From the NCBI RefSeq assembly GCF_022815605.1, contig NZ_JALGRP010000004.1, forward strand, positions 1-64,000: DNA of 64,000 nt. Reading direction: 5' to 3'. Made by a program: the position numbers and the translations under genes. This document shows positions 43,233 to 52,295 of the stretch, in pieces (position 1 is the stretch's first letter; every line of letters starts with the position of its first letter). Origin of the DNA: Microbacterium sp. VKM Ac-2923. Lineage in GTDB: Bacteria; Actinomycetota; Actinomycetes; Actinomycetales; Microbacteriaceae. The notes under the pieces were generated by a model that had not been told where the DNA came from, ran no database searches, and saw only the letters and a program-made list of their open reading frames with translations.

Positions 43233-44000
43233 TCAGCCCCGATCGGCGAAGACGCCCACGTTCTCGCCGTCGAAGACGAACTGCACGCTCGTGCCGATCG
43301 GGAACTGCTCGACGAACGCGTCCGGCATGCCCTCGGCCACCACGAACTCCACCGTGGCGGGGAAGACCCCCGCGCCGCATCCGCCGTAGACGAAGTCGCC
43401 GCTCACGCCGCGCGCGCCCCGCAGCGACACCTCGGAGGTCTCGAGCAGATACACGCACGGGCTGCGGTTATCCGTCGCGTCGACCTGCGCGAAGCCCACG
43501 AAGGCGGTCACTCCGTAGAAGTCCTTGAACGCGCGTTCCGCGCCTGTTCGTTGGCCGAAGATGGCCGGGGTCTCGGTGTCGGGATCGGACTCCAGCGTGC
43601 CGACCTGAGGCGCTCCCACCGAACTCGACACCGGTACGAACGACACGGTGAGCGCCGTCGTCGCGCTCGCGAGCGCGGTGACGACGGCGAGCGAGATCGC
43701 CCACCCCCACAGTTGGCGCCTCGATCGCACGAGCGGGCGATGCTCGCGAGGAGTCTCGTCGTCGGCGTCTTCCGCGTCGGCGGGGGTCACGTCCTCGTCG
43801 TCGACAGCGGATGCCACGGGCTCAGGCCGGACGTCCGGCGCCGGTGCCGGCGTGGTCCCGGGCGCGGACCGCTCCCGCCGTTCGAGCTCTTCGAGGGCGA
43901 GGAGCCGCGCCGACGCCGTCGGGTCGTCGGCGATGTCGGCGTCAGGGCCGTACGCCCGGGCGCGCAGTCGACGCAGCTCGTGGCGTACGTCGTCGTCCAT
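43233..44000 (-). CDS. Hypothetical single-pass membrane protein
   Basis: A 255-residue protein. The N-terminal 95 residues are cytoplasmic and charged with an acidic Asp/Glu-rich linker (DDEDVTPADAEDADDET). One helix follows at about 97-122 (LWGWAISLAVVTALASATTA), then an extracytoplasmic domain of about 130 residues with two cysteines (SPCVYLLET, YGGCGAGVFP) that could form a disulfide. The start MDDDVRHELRRLRARAYGPD at 44000 is typical of anchored actinobacterial proteins. No family is recognised; the topology resembles anti-sigma or sensor anchors. Confidence 0.72.
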   Translation of the reverse strand: MDDDVRHELRRLRARAYGPDADIADDPTASARLLALEELERRERSAPGTTPAPAPDVRPEPVASAVDDEDVTPADAEDADDETPREHRPLVRSRRQLWGWAISLAVVTALASATTALTVSFVPVSSSVGAPQVGTLESDPDTETPAIFGQRTGAERAFKDFYGVTAFVGFAQVDATDNRSPCVYLLETSEVSLRGARGVSGDFVYGGCGAGVFPATVEFVVAEGMPDAFVEQFPIGTSVQFVFDGENVGVFADRG

Positions 44001-44090
44001 GTCCTGAATGGTTCCACACCTGAGGCACCCCGGGGTCGTCTCGCGGTCCATGCGCGGGAATAGACCGGAGCGCCCGGCGTTGCACCCGAC

Positions 44091-45131
44091 ATGCGCTCCT
44101 TCGGCACACTCTCCTTCGGCCACTACGGCCCCCTCGGCGGTGGTCGTCAGTTGACCGCGGGCGATTCGATGCTCCAGGCGATTGACCTCGCCCAGGGCAT
44201 GGACGACCTCGGGGTCAACGGCATCTCGTTCCGCGTGCACCACTTCGCCCGCCAGCAGGCCGCCCCCATGCCCCTGCTCGCCGCGATCGCCGCCCGCACC
44301 TCGCGCATCGAGGTCGGCACCGGCGTCATCGACATGCGGTACGAGAACCCGCTCATGCTCGCTGAGGAGGCGGCATCCGTCGACCTGATCAGTGGCAATC
44401 GCCTCGCGCTCGGCGTGAGTCGCGGCTCACCCGAGACCGTCGTCCGCGGCTATGAGGCGTTCGGCTACACCGGATCCGACGACCCGCGCGGCGGCGACAT
44501 CGCCCGCGAGCACTTCGACCTTTTCCTGCGCGCCGTCGACGGCGAAGGACTCGCCGAGCGCGACCCGCACAGCCCCTTCGGCGGCGGGACCGGACTGCAG
44601 CGCATCGAGCCGCACTCCCCCGGCCTGCGACAGCGCATCTGGTGGGGCGCCGGCACCACGGCGACTGCTGAGTGGGCGGGTCGCATCGGCGTGAATCTCA
44701 TGTCGTCGACGCTGCTCACCGAGGCCGACGGCACCCCCTTCGACATCCTGCAGGCGCAGCAGCTCGACGCGTTCCGCACCTCCTGGCGCGAGGCGGGGCA
44801 CGCGGGCGAGCCACGCACCTCTGTCAGCCGCAGCATCTTCCCGATCGTCACCGACGAAGACGAGATGTACTTCGGCGGCTCGGCGGGCAGCGACCAGATC
44901 GGCGTCATCGACGGCATGCGCTCGACCTTCGGCAAGACGTACGCGGCCACCCCCGACAGGCTGGTGGAGCAGCTGCAGAACGACGCCGCGGTGATGAGCG
45001 CCGACACCTTGATGCTGACGATCCCGAGCCAGATGGGCGTGGAGTTCAACCTGCGCCTCGTCGAGAACTTCGCCCAGCACGTCGCCCCGGCCCTCGGCTG
45101 GGTACCGACGCACACGCCGGCCACCGTGTAG
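44091..45131 (+). CDS. LLM class flavin-dependent oxidoreductase
   Basis: A 346-residue bacterial-luciferase-like protein. The TIM-barrel start RSFGTLSFGHYGP, the conserved VGTGVIDMRYENPLMLAEEA and the flavin-binding RLALGVSRGSPE are visible. It uses FMNH2 or F420 to oxidise a small organic substrate; the substrate and cofactor cannot be told from sequence. It ends at an imperfect hairpin facing the convergent CPBP protease gene. Confidence 0.9.
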   Translation: MRSFGTLSFGHYGPLGGGRQLTAGDSMLQAIDLAQGMDDLGVNGISFRVHHFARQQAAPMPLLAAIAARTSRIEVGTGVIDMRYENPLMLAEEAASVDLISGNRLALGVSRGSPETVVRGYEAFGYTGSDDPRGGDIAREHFDLFLRAVDGEGLAERDPHSPFGGGTGLQRIEPHSPGLRQRIWWGAGTTATAEWAGRIGVNLMSSTLLTEADGTPFDILQAQQLDAFRTSWREAGHAGEPRTSVSRSIFPIVTDEDEMYFGGSAGSDQIGVIDGMRSTFGKTYAATPDRLVEQLQNDAAVMSADTLMLTIPSQMGVEFNLRLVENFAQHVAPALGWVPTHTPATV

Positions 45132-45136
45132 GAGGG

Positions 45137-45177
45137 CCGCGGCGTCCGGCTCTCCCGAGAGCGTCGGATGCCGCCGG
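45137..45177. terminator. Bidirectional terminator hairpin
   Basis: Imperfect stem of about 18 bp (ccgcggcgtccggctctc against gagagcgtcggatgccgccgg) between the convergent LLM and CPBP genes, starting six bases after the LLM stop. Confidence 0.6.
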
Positions 45178-45186
45178 CCGTCCGCG

Positions 45187-46011
45187 TCACCGCGAGGCGG
45201 AAGGGAACGTCGACTCCTCGTTACGGCCGACGCGGCCGCGGATGAAGAAGACGAGCACGAGCCCGACGACGATGACGACGATGTTGCCGAGGTTCGCCAG
45301 CGATCCCAGAGCCCCCTCGGCGGGGTACTGCGCATGCATGAAGATGCTCGGGTCGGTGCTGGCATGGAGGAGGACAGGCGCGAGCAGAGTGCGCGTGACG
45401 CGCATGGCGAGGTACATGAGGATGCCGAAGAAGAACGTGTAGACGATCTGCACCAGCGTCGGGACGAGGGCCTGACCGCCGAGGAGGTTCGTCGAGTGCA
45501 GAAGCGCGAACAGCCCCGCCGAGACCAAGGCCACGACGATCTCCCGATGCCCCGCGTCGCGCATGATCCGCACGACGTACCCCCGGGTCAGCACCTCTTC
45601 GGCGAAACCGACGAACAGCCCCGCGAGGAGCCAGGTCATCACGTAGTCGATGCCGGCTGCGCTGTAGTCGATGCTGAACAGGTGCAGCACGTTGAACAGG
45701 AGCACGACGACGACGGCGATCCACATCCACCCCCGCCCCCCGAGGGACTGACGAGCGAAGAGTCCTCGCAACCATCCGGTCGTCGCCCCGAAGACGATGA
45801 GGATCACGGCGCCGACGAGGATCGGTAGAACGTAGAAGATGAACACGAACGACGCGGAACCCGAATCCCCCGCGAACGGCACGAGCGGGAGGAAAGCGAG
45901 GGACGCGAGTTCGTAGAGGACGAGGTAGCCCGCGGCGAGGACGACGGCCTTCCACCAGCGCCCGCGGTTCCAGAAACGGCTCCAGGCCGATCGACCGACG
46001 ACATCGTTCAT
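45187..46011 (-). CDS. CPBP family intramembrane metalloprotease
   Basis: A 274-residue membrane protein with about seven helices. The Abi/CPBP motifs are intact: EEVLTRGY (Glu138, Glu139, Arg143) and LFALLHSTN (His172), with a second conserved region at LVQIVYTFFFGILMYLAM. These enzymes cleave in the membrane or act as self-immunity proteins for bacteriocins. No bacteriocin precursor is visible nearby, so its target is unknown. Confidence 0.88.
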   Translation of the reverse strand: MNDVVGRSAWSRFWNRGRWWKAVVLAAGYLVLYELASLAFLPLVPFAGDSGSASFVFIFYVLPILVGAVILIVFGATTGWLRGLFARQSLGGRGWMWIAVVVVLLFNVLHLFSIDYSAAGIDYVMTWLLAGLFVGFAEEVLTRGYVVRIMRDAGHREIVVALVSAGLFALLHSTNLLGGQALVPTLVQIVYTFFFGILMYLAMRVTRTLLAPVLLHASTDPSIFMHAQYPAEGALGSLANLGNIVVIVVGLVLVFFIRGRVGRNEESTFPSASR

Positions 46012-46173
46012 GAGGGACCCCCGATCGCCCGCTCGTCGGGCAGCACGTTCAACCTATGCCTCGCCCCAGAATCGACGGAAGAGAAGCGCGAGTCCTCGCA
46101 GAGCTGGTGCCTTCGCGTCGTTCAGCTGCGGCTCCTCACGAGCGTGCGCCCGTTCGACGCGAGAGCCTCGCGT

Positions 46174-46572
46174 TCAGCGCGCGGAGCCCGCCGCGCGCGA
46201 GCGCGCGAGCGTCTGGGTGAAGAGGTACTCGCCCCACGCCACGCCGTAGGCGCCGAGCGACGCCCACGTCCAGCCGGAGGGCAGGACCCCCGCGAGCCCG
46301 AACAGGGCCGCCGCGGTGAGGGCCACCACCACGGCCAGCGCCGGCGCCACGACTCGCTCCCCCACCGGCGTCACTCCGCCGCGCCAGACCACCAGCACCG
46401 CCCCCGCGGTGGCCACGAGCAGGATGACGGGCGTCCACCACGACCCGAGTGCGCCCATCGTGATCGATGCACCGACGCCGGCGACGACGAGCGAGGCGGT
46501 GCGCAGCAGGCGGATAGTGGTGGCGCGGTCGGCGGAGGGGCGGGCGGCGGGAGCGCGGGAGGCAGAGGGCAC
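46174..46572 (-). CDS. Hypothetical membrane protein, 132 aa
   Basis: Start is GTG at 46572 with gaagga upstream. A charged N-terminus of about 25 residues is followed by four predicted helices (ASLVVAGVGASITMGAL, WTPVILLVATAGAVLVVW, VVAPALAVVVALTAAALFGL, and a last one ending YLFTQTLARSR). It is divergent from the GNAT-NTF2 fusion with a 74-bp gap. No family recognised. Confidence 0.65.
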   Translation of the reverse strand: MPSASRAPAARPSADRATTIRLLRTASLVVAGVGASITMGALGSWWTPVILLVATAGAVLVVWRGGVTPVGERVVAPALAVVVALTAAALFGLAGVLPSGWTWASLGAYGVAWGEYLFTQTLARSRAAGSAR

Positions 46573-46646
46573 GACGGGATCCTTCGGGGAGCGGGGTGTC
46601 GTTCCAGCGTAGACAGGATGCCGGACGGGCTGTCTACGGTGGATGG

Positions 46647-47570
46647 ATGGCGTTGACACTGACACTCATGGATGCCGCAGGCGGGGACCGCCGCGCGTTG
46701 ACGGACTTCCTCACCGCGAACCTCTGGCCATTCCATGTGCGACAGCGACTGTCGGGCGCCCAGGTGACGGTCGACATCGACACCGGCCGCTGGGGCGACG
46801 ATCGAACCGAGGCGTTCTGGATCGATGACGACGAACGGGGCCGCGTCGGTCTGCTCCGCCTCGACGATCTCGCAGATCCGACGGCGGTGGTCGACCTGCG
46901 TCTCGCGGACCCGTGGCGCGGGCAAGGACTCGGTGCAGGGGCCCTCGCCCTCGCCGTGGATCGCGTGTTCCGCACACGCGAGGGCGTAGCCCGCCTCGAG
47001 GGCCAGACACGCGAGGACAACGCCCCAATGCGCCGCGCCTTCGACAAGGCCGGGTGGGTGCGCGAGGCCTGGTATCGCGACGGCTGGCCCGTCGACGGTG
47101 CCGAGCCTCTGGCATCCGTCGCCTACGGTGTGCTGCGCCGCGACTGGGCGAGCGGGTCGACGACGCCCGTCCCGTGCGGACCGGAGACGCCCCGGTCAGG
47201 GGAGCCGCGGCGCGCCGATGGCGGGGAGCTCATCGCCGCGGCATGGACCGCCGAGGAGCTTCTGCTGACTCCCGCGGTGAGGCGCGACCCCGACGAGCTG
47301 CGCCGGTTGCTCGCCGACGACTTCACCGAGATCGGTCGGTCCGGACGACGGTGGACCCGTGACGACATCATCGTCGCCCTCGCCGCCGAGACGACGAGCG
47401 CCCGTCCGCCGATCATCGAGGAGCGGGACAGCCGGCTGCTCGGACCGGAGACGGTGCTGCCGACCTACCTTCTACGAGCCGACGACCGCATCAGCCGGCG
47501 ATCATCGGTGTGGCAGGGCGATCCCCGGCCGCGGTGCGTGTTTCACCAGGGAACAGCGGTGCCCGACTGA
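46647..47570 (+). CDS. Fusion of GNAT acetyltransferase and DUF4440/NTF2-like domain
   Basis: A 307-residue two-domain protein. Residues 1-175 are a GNAT domain: LADPWRGQGLGAGALALAVD is the acetyl-CoA loop and APMRRAFDKAGWVREAW the closing motif. After a linker, residues 200-307 form a DUF4440-type domain (RRDPDELRRLLADDFTEIGR, then GRRWTRDDIIVALA), as in ketosteroid-isomerase-like proteins. The start at 46647 is supported by tacggt at -12 to -7, predicting a leaderless mRNA. Both halves are usually separate proteins, so they may act on related substrates. Confidence 0.82.
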   Translation: MALTLTLMDAAGGDRRALTDFLTANLWPFHVRQRLSGAQVTVDIDTGRWGDDRTEAFWIDDDERGRVGLLRLDDLADPTAVVDLRLADPWRGQGLGAGALALAVDRVFRTREGVARLEGQTREDNAPMRRAFDKAGWVREAWYRDGWPVDGAEPLASVAYGVLRRDWASGSTTPVPCGPETPRSGEPRRADGGELIAAAWTAEELLLTPAVRRDPDELRRLLADDFTEIGRSGRRWTRDDIIVALAAETTSARPPIIEERDSRLLGPETVLPTYLLRADDRISRRSSVWQGDPRPRCVFHQGTAVPD

Positions 47571-47571
47571 C

Positions 47572-48039
47572 TCAGGGAGCAGCGGGGAACGCGGGCCGCG
47601 CGACGGGCACGGCCTCGGGGTTGGCCCGGCGGAACGCGGCGAGGTCGCGCACGTTCTTCTGCACCGCGACCACCGCGAACAGACTCATCGCGAAACCGAT
47701 GCCGTAGAAGCCCTTCTCCGACAGCAGGAGCTCGGCGTTCCAGAGGCCGACCACCATCAGGGTCAACGACACCAGCAGCATCCCCCACGCCACGCCGAGG
47801 TAGGCGCCGGTCACGGGGACGTCTTCGGCGCGGTCGCGCACCGCCTTCTGCACCGAGATCGCGGCGAACAATCCGAGCAGGAACACCGCGAGGAAGAAAC
47901 CCTTCTCCGACAGCGCCATGCGCGCGTTGTACAGGCCGATGAAGTACACCGAAGCCCCGAGTCCGAGCGCCACCCACGACGCTCCGACGAACGCTCCGGT
48001 CGGCCGACCGAGCACGTGCTGCTTCTGAACATCCGACAT
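47572..48039 (-). CDS. YiaA/YiaB family inner-membrane protein
   Basis: A 155-residue protein with two repeats of the YiaAB domain, each a pair of helices followed by SEKGF and ending in VQK(A/N)VRD: YNARMALSEKGFFLAVFLLG and WNAELLLSEKGFYGIGFAMS. The family is conserved in bacteria with unknown role. The start MSDVQKQH at 48039 is used; the open frame continues upstream by chance. It converges with the GNAT fusion, with a single base between stops. Confidence 0.88.
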   Translation of the reverse strand: MSDVQKQHVLGRPTGAFVGASWVALGLGASVYFIGLYNARMALSEKGFFLAVFLLGLFAAISVQKAVRDRAEDVPVTGAYLGVAWGMLLVSLTLMVVGLWNAELLLSEKGFYGIGFAMSLFAVVAVQKNVRDLAAFRRANPEAVPVARPAFPAAP

Positions 48040-48219
48040 CGTCTTCACCCTTCGATTCGCCCCCCAGGGCACGTATATTCCGTGGGCGAGAACGTAGCGG
48101 TCCGTGCATGCGCGCGCGGGCATGCACGCGGATCTGTGGACAACACGGGGAACGCTCACCCCGTCCGCCGCTGGCGAACCCGCTCGACGCATCCCCCGTG
48201 CGGTGGTTGGCTGTGGCGC

Positions 48220-49185
48220 ATGCGACGCATGCTCATCCTCGGTGGAACGGCGTGGCTCGGCCGCGCCATCACGACTGCGGCCGTCGCCGCGGGGGCCGAT
48301 GTCACGTGCCTTGCCCGCGGCGAGGCCGGCGCGGTCGCACCGGGTGCGCGGTTCGTGCCAGCCGACCGTGAAGACGATCACGCCTACGACGCCCTCGACG
48401 GCGACTGGGACGACGTCGTCGAGCTGTCGTGGGATCCGGGGTTCGTGGCATCCGGGCTCGATGCTCTCGCCGACCGTGCGGCTCACTGGACGCTCGTCTC
48501 GAGCGTTTCGGTGTACTCCCGCTCCGACGTGCCGTTCACCGACGAGACCGCGGACCTCGTCAAGCCCGTCGACCTCTCGCAGTATTCGGATGCCAAGGTG
48601 CATGCGGAACGACTCACCTCGCTGCGCCTGGGTGACCGCGCCCTCCTCGCCCGCGCCGGCCTCATCGTGGGTCCGGGCGACCCGACCGATCGCTTCGGCT
48701 ACTGGCCGGCGCGCTTCGCCCGTGGTGGACGCGTGTTGACCCCCGAGACGGGCGGTCGATACGTGCAGGGCATCGACGTCGACGACCTCGCCACCTGGAT
48801 CGAGCGCGCCGGGCGGGCGGGAACCGCCGGGCCGGTCAACGCGATCGGCGAGGAGTACCCGCTCGCCGCCGTGCTCGCGGTTGCGAAGGACGCGTCCGGA
48901 CGAGACAGCGAGATGGTGGCGCTCGACGACGCGACCCTCGAGGACCACGGCGTGCAGTACTGGATGGGTCCGCGGTCGCTGCCGCTGTGGCTCCCCTCCG
49001 AGGCGCGGGGGTTCTCGCGGCGCAGCGACGCCGCCTTCCTGGCATCCGGGGGTCGCCGACGTCCGCTGTCCGAGACGGTGCGTCGCACCCTCGACGACGA
49101 ACGCGCGCGCGGCCTGGACCGACCCCGCGGTGCGGGTCTCACACCCGCCGACGAGGCCGAGGTGCTCGCGGGCTCGTCACGCTGA
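48220..49185 (+). CDS. NAD-dependent epimerase/dehydratase family protein
   Basis: A 321-residue SDR-fold protein. It begins MRRMLILGGTAWLGRAITTA (dinucleotide motif GGTAWLG). The central region TLVSSVSVYSRSDVPFTDE carries the Ser, and the Tyr/Lys pair is in QYSDAKVHAE. It resembles the reductase/epimerase group related to CSP41 and isoflavone reductase-like proteins. Substrate unknown. It is a single gene; alternative start 48229. Confidence 0.85.
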   Translation: MRRMLILGGTAWLGRAITTAAVAAGADVTCLARGEAGAVAPGARFVPADREDDHAYDALDGDWDDVVELSWDPGFVASGLDALADRAAHWTLVSSVSVYSRSDVPFTDETADLVKPVDLSQYSDAKVHAERLTSLRLGDRALLARAGLIVGPGDPTDRFGYWPARFARGGRVLTPETGGRYVQGIDVDDLATWIERAGRAGTAGPVNAIGEEYPLAAVLAVAKDASGRDSEMVALDDATLEDHGVQYWMGPRSLPLWLPSEARGFSRRSDAAFLASGGRRRPLSETVRRTLDDERARGLDRPRGAGLTPADEAEVLAGSSR

Positions 49186-49256
49186 GGCCGGCCAAGGTGC
49201 GGGCGTCACGACCCCGCATCACCGCGGCCACGTCGCCACCCTGTGAGAAGAGCCGT

Positions 49257-49823
49257 TCAGCGCCCGTTGCGGTCGGCGGCGGAACGCGGCGGCGCCGACG
49301 CCACCTCGAGTCGGTCGAGCCCGCGCAGCGACGTCCAGATCAGCTCCTCCCCCTTGGCCGCGTGCTGAGACGCCCTCACGGCCCTCTCGTCGGCCCACGA
49401 GTTGAGCACGTGCCCGCTGTGCCCGCGGACGTGTTCCAGCACGACGTCGGGGAGACCCTCCGCCCGACGCGCATCACGCGCGGCGATGAGCGCCTCGAGG
49501 ATGCCCTGATTCGCGACGGGCTTCTTCGCGCTGGTCACCCACCCGCGGCGGCGGTGGCCGTCCATCCACGACGAGTACGTGTCGATGGCGTACTTCGAAT
49601 CGGCCTGCACGACCAGATCACGAACGTCGGCGTGGTCGGTGATCGCGTGGAGCAGGCCCAGGAGTTCTCCGATGTTGTTCGTTCCCGCGGGGATGGATCC
49701 CGCCGCCCAGTGGCCGTCCTCCCCGACCCAGGCCCACCCGGCCGGCCCCGGGTTGCCCTTGCAGGCGCCGTCGGTGGCGACGATGTAGCGGTCGGAGGAG
49801 GCGGGCGCGGAGGAACTGCTCAT
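49257..49823 (-). CDS. rnhA: Ribonuclease HI
   Basis: A 188-residue RNase H1-type enzyme that removes RNA from RNA-DNA hybrids. The catalytic residues are complete: Asp18 (IVATDGACKGNPGPAGW), Glu53 (NNIGELLGLL), Asp75 (VVQADSKYAIDTY), His135 (HVRGHSGH) and Asp145 (SWADERAV). The C-terminal 35 residues extend past the usual end. ATG at 49823 follows a purine-rich site (gaggggaga). Confidence 0.92.
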   Translation of the reverse strand: MSSSSAPASSDRYIVATDGACKGNPGPAGWAWVGEDGHWAAGSIPAGTNNIGELLGLLHAITDHADVRDLVVQADSKYAIDTYSSWMDGHRRRGWVTSAKKPVANQGILEALIAARDARRAEGLPDVVLEHVRGHSGHVLNSWADERAVRASQHAAKGEELIWTSLRGLDRLEVASAPPRSAADRNGR

Positions 49824-50045
49824 TCCTCTAGTCTCCCCTCTCGCCCGCATTAACCCCGCCGCAGATGCCGCTCGGACGGGCTGCTGAGGCCCCACGGACT
49901 CTCCGCGGGGGTGAGCGCGGGGGTGAACGTCACCTCCGGCCGGCAGACAGCGCGAGAGGAGCCGCAAAAGGGGGCGCGGCACCGTGCGAATCTGGCGCGG
50001 TCCGCGCCGCCGCGCGAGTCGTCCCCCTCGAGAAGGTCCGCCGTC

Positions 50046-50573
50046 ATGTCGACAGATTCCCGTCCCCGTGCCCGTCTGCACCCCGCCGCCGTCACCGCCC
50101 TCGCGATCGCGGGTGTCGCGATCGCCGGGGCCGTGGGCTTCCTTATCTGGCTGCTGGCCGCACCGACCGACTCGAACTCCGAGGCGACGCAACGCCTGGT
50201 GCAGTGGCAGGAGGTGTTCGAGAAGTACCGAGCGGCCAACGGTTCTCTCCCCGACATGGCGTCGGGCGGGTACTGCCTGGGCGACGGGTTCCCGGTGGGC
50301 ACCGGAGGAACCGCGAACTGCCGCGACTACGAGAGCACCACGTTCTACACCGAGGATGCGAGCACGCCACTGATGACCGCCCTCGAGACGGTCGGCGACC
50401 TCCCGCCGGGGGCGACGACCCCGGTGCGCGGCACGGTCGGGCCGTACGCGCTCTACGACGACGAAGGCGTCCGGCTTCTCACGCCCGAAGAAGGAACGTG
50501 CGAGGCCCCCGCCACCGAGGTGTGGCGCGACGGCGGGGGCCTCTTCGTATGTCAGATCCTGCTGGAGCGCTGA
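50046..50573 (+). CDS. Hypothetical secreted or membrane-anchored protein, 175 aa
   Basis: A 175-residue protein with one N-terminal helix (AAVTALAIAGVAIAGAVGFL, residues 14-33) after a basic start, and an extracytoplasmic domain with four Cys (GGYCLGDG, ANCRDY, EGTCEAP, FVCQILLER). The sequence after the helix (EATQRLVQWQEVFEKYRAAN) resembles the first helix of pseudopilin-type proteins, followed by GxYCLG and NCRDY as in GspG/minor pilin-like exported proteins; no prepilin cleavage site is clear. Start has gaagg upstream. Function unknown. Confidence 0.68.
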   Translation: MSTDSRPRARLHPAAVTALAIAGVAIAGAVGFLIWLLAAPTDSNSEATQRLVQWQEVFEKYRAANGSLPDMASGGYCLGDGFPVGTGGTANCRDYESTTFYTEDASTPLMTALETVGDLPPGATTPVRGTVGPYALYDDEGVRLLTPEEGTCEAPATEVWRDGGGLFVCQILLER

Positions 50574-50583
50574 GCCGCGCGGC

Positions 50584-51645
50584 TCAGTCCCGGCCGCTCT
50601 CGGACTTCTTCTGACCCGCTTCGAGCACGTCTCCGGCGGGGAGTTCCTGGTGACCACCGAACTGCAGACGCATCGCCGACAGCACCTGATTCGCGAAGTG
50701 GTCCTCGCCGCGCGAGGCGAACCGCTCGAACAGCGATGCCGCCAGCACGGGGACGGGAACGCCCGTGTCGACCGCTGCCTTGACGGTCCAGCGCCCCTCG
50801 CCCGAGTCGGACACGCGCCCGGCCAGACCGTCGAGCGTGGGGTTCTGAGAGAGCGCGGCCGACGTGAGGTCGAGCAGCCACGACGAGATCACCGACCCCC
50901 GGCGCCAGAGCTCGGTCACGCGGGCGGTGTCGATGTCGAACTGGTAGTACTCGGGCTCTTCGAGGGGGGCGATCTCGGCCGAGTGCTCGCCCTGATGAAG
51001 GCCCGCATCGGCGTTGTTCAGCACGTTGAGCCCCTCGGCGAGAGCGGCCATGATGCCGTACTCGATGCCGTTGTGCACCATCTTCACGAAGTGACCGGCG
51101 CCGGAGGGACCGCAGTGCAGATACCCGCGTTCCTCGGTCGTGAACTCGCCGGTACGGCCCGGCGTGCGCTCGACCTCACCGGGTCCGGGGGCGATCGTGC
51201 GCAGCACGGGCTCGAGGTGCGTGACGGCCTCCTCGTGACCGCCGACCATCAGGCAGTAGCCGCGTTCGAGGCCGAAGACACCACCGCTGGTTCCGACGTC
51301 GACGTAATGGATGCCGCTGTCGTTCAGCTTCGCCGCGCGGCGCACGTCATCGCGGTAGTTCGAGTTGCCGCCGTCGATGATGATGTCTCCGGGCTCGAGC
51401 ACCTCGGCGACCTGGTCGACCACCTTCCCGGTGAGACCGGCGGGGATCATCAGCCACACGGCGCGGGGCTTCTGCAGCTTCGAGGCGAGGTCGGCGATGC
51501 TCGTCGCCCCCGTGGCGCCCTCTGCGACCAGGGAGGCAACGGCATCCTGATTCACGTCGAACACGACGCAGTCGTGGCCGTCCTTCATGAGCCTGCGGAC
51601 GATGTTGGCGCCCATTCGTCCGAGTCCGACCATGGCGAGTTGCAT
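50584..51645 (-). CDS. gnd: 6-phosphogluconate dehydrogenase (decarboxylating), short form
   Basis: A 353-residue enzyme converting 6-phosphogluconate to ribulose 5-phosphate with NAD(P)+. It begins MQLAMVGLGRMGANIVRRLM (dinucleotide motif). The substrate region IIIDGGNSNYRDD, the GTSGGVFGLERGYCLMVGG loop, and the catalytic Lys in GAGHFVKMVHNGIEYG are present. The length is that of the short GntZ/YqeC group (about 300-350) rather than the 470-residue form. It is the oxidative pentose phosphate step; no other pathway gene is adjacent. Confidence 0.94.
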   Translation of the reverse strand: MQLAMVGLGRMGANIVRRLMKDGHDCVVFDVNQDAVASLVAEGATGATSIADLASKLQKPRAVWLMIPAGLTGKVVDQVAEVLEPGDIIIDGGNSNYRDDVRRAAKLNDSGIHYVDVGTSGGVFGLERGYCLMVGGHEEAVTHLEPVLRTIAPGPGEVERTPGRTGEFTTEERGYLHCGPSGAGHFVKMVHNGIEYGIMAALAEGLNVLNNADAGLHQGEHSAEIAPLEEPEYYQFDIDTARVTELWRRGSVISSWLLDLTSAALSQNPTLDGLAGRVSDSGEGRWTVKAAVDTGVPVPVLAASLFERFASRGEDHFANQVLSAMRLQFGGHQELPAGDVLEAGQKKSESGRD

Positions 51646-51731
51646 CCGTACCCCGTTCGTCGTGGATCACGGACCGCGCCGCGCGGCCCCTCCGCGAGTC
51701 TAGGAGCCGCCCGGGGGCCTGGGCATCGGTG

Positions 51732-52232
51732 CTAGCCCTGGAAGTCGTCGGGGTCGACGTCGTCGAGGAAACGGCGGAACTCCTCCACCCTCTCCTCCTC
51801 GGCCGATGCGTCGAGCTCGACCGCCTCGTCGGGCACGCCCGCCTCGGCGAGGACGTCGTCGGACACCCAGATCGGCGCATCGACGCGGGCGCCGAGGGCG
51901 ATGGCATCCGAGGGGCGGGCATCGAACGTGCGCTGCCCCGCCGGGGTGTCCAGCACCACGCGGGCGTGGAAGGTCCCCTCGTCGAGGTGGGTGACCTCGA
52001 CGCGATCGACGGACGCCGACAGCTCGCCCAGCATCGCCGTCATGAGGTCGTGCGCGAGCGGACGCGGCGACGGTGTGCCCTCGATCGCGACGAGGATCGA
52101 CATGGCCTCCTGCGGGCCGATCCAGACGGGGAGCACCCGGTCGCCGTCCGCTTCGGTGTCGACCGGCTTCAGCAGGATCACGTGCTGCTGGGCCGGGTCG
52201 AGAGCCACTCCGACCACGCGCACCCGGATCAT
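51732..52232 (-). CDS. Bifunctional nuclease family protein (DUF151)
   Basis: A 166-residue protein of the DUF151/BFN family. IRVRVVGVALDPAQQHVILL opens the fold; VLPVWIGPQEAMSI and FDARPSDAIALGARVDAPIW are the conserved blocks. The C-terminus is acidic (EEERVEEFRRFLDDVDPDDF), as in actinobacterial members. The start at 52232 is supported by tacgat at -12 to -7, predicting a leaderless transcript. In actinobacteria the gene often accompanies cell-wall or stress regulators; nuclease activity was shown for plant and some bacterial relatives. Confidence 0.9.
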   Translation of the reverse strand: MIRVRVVGVALDPAQQHVILLKPVDTEADGDRVLPVWIGPQEAMSILVAIEGTPSPRPLAHDLMTAMLGELSASVDRVEVTHLDEGTFHARVVLDTPAGQRTFDARPSDAIALGARVDAPIWVSDDVLAEAGVPDEAVELDASAEEERVEEFRRFLDDVDPDDFQG

Positions 52233-52295
52233 CCGCCCATCGTACGGTGCTCCCCCACCACGAGGGTGCGGGCCCACGCACCGTGCGGGGCGATG

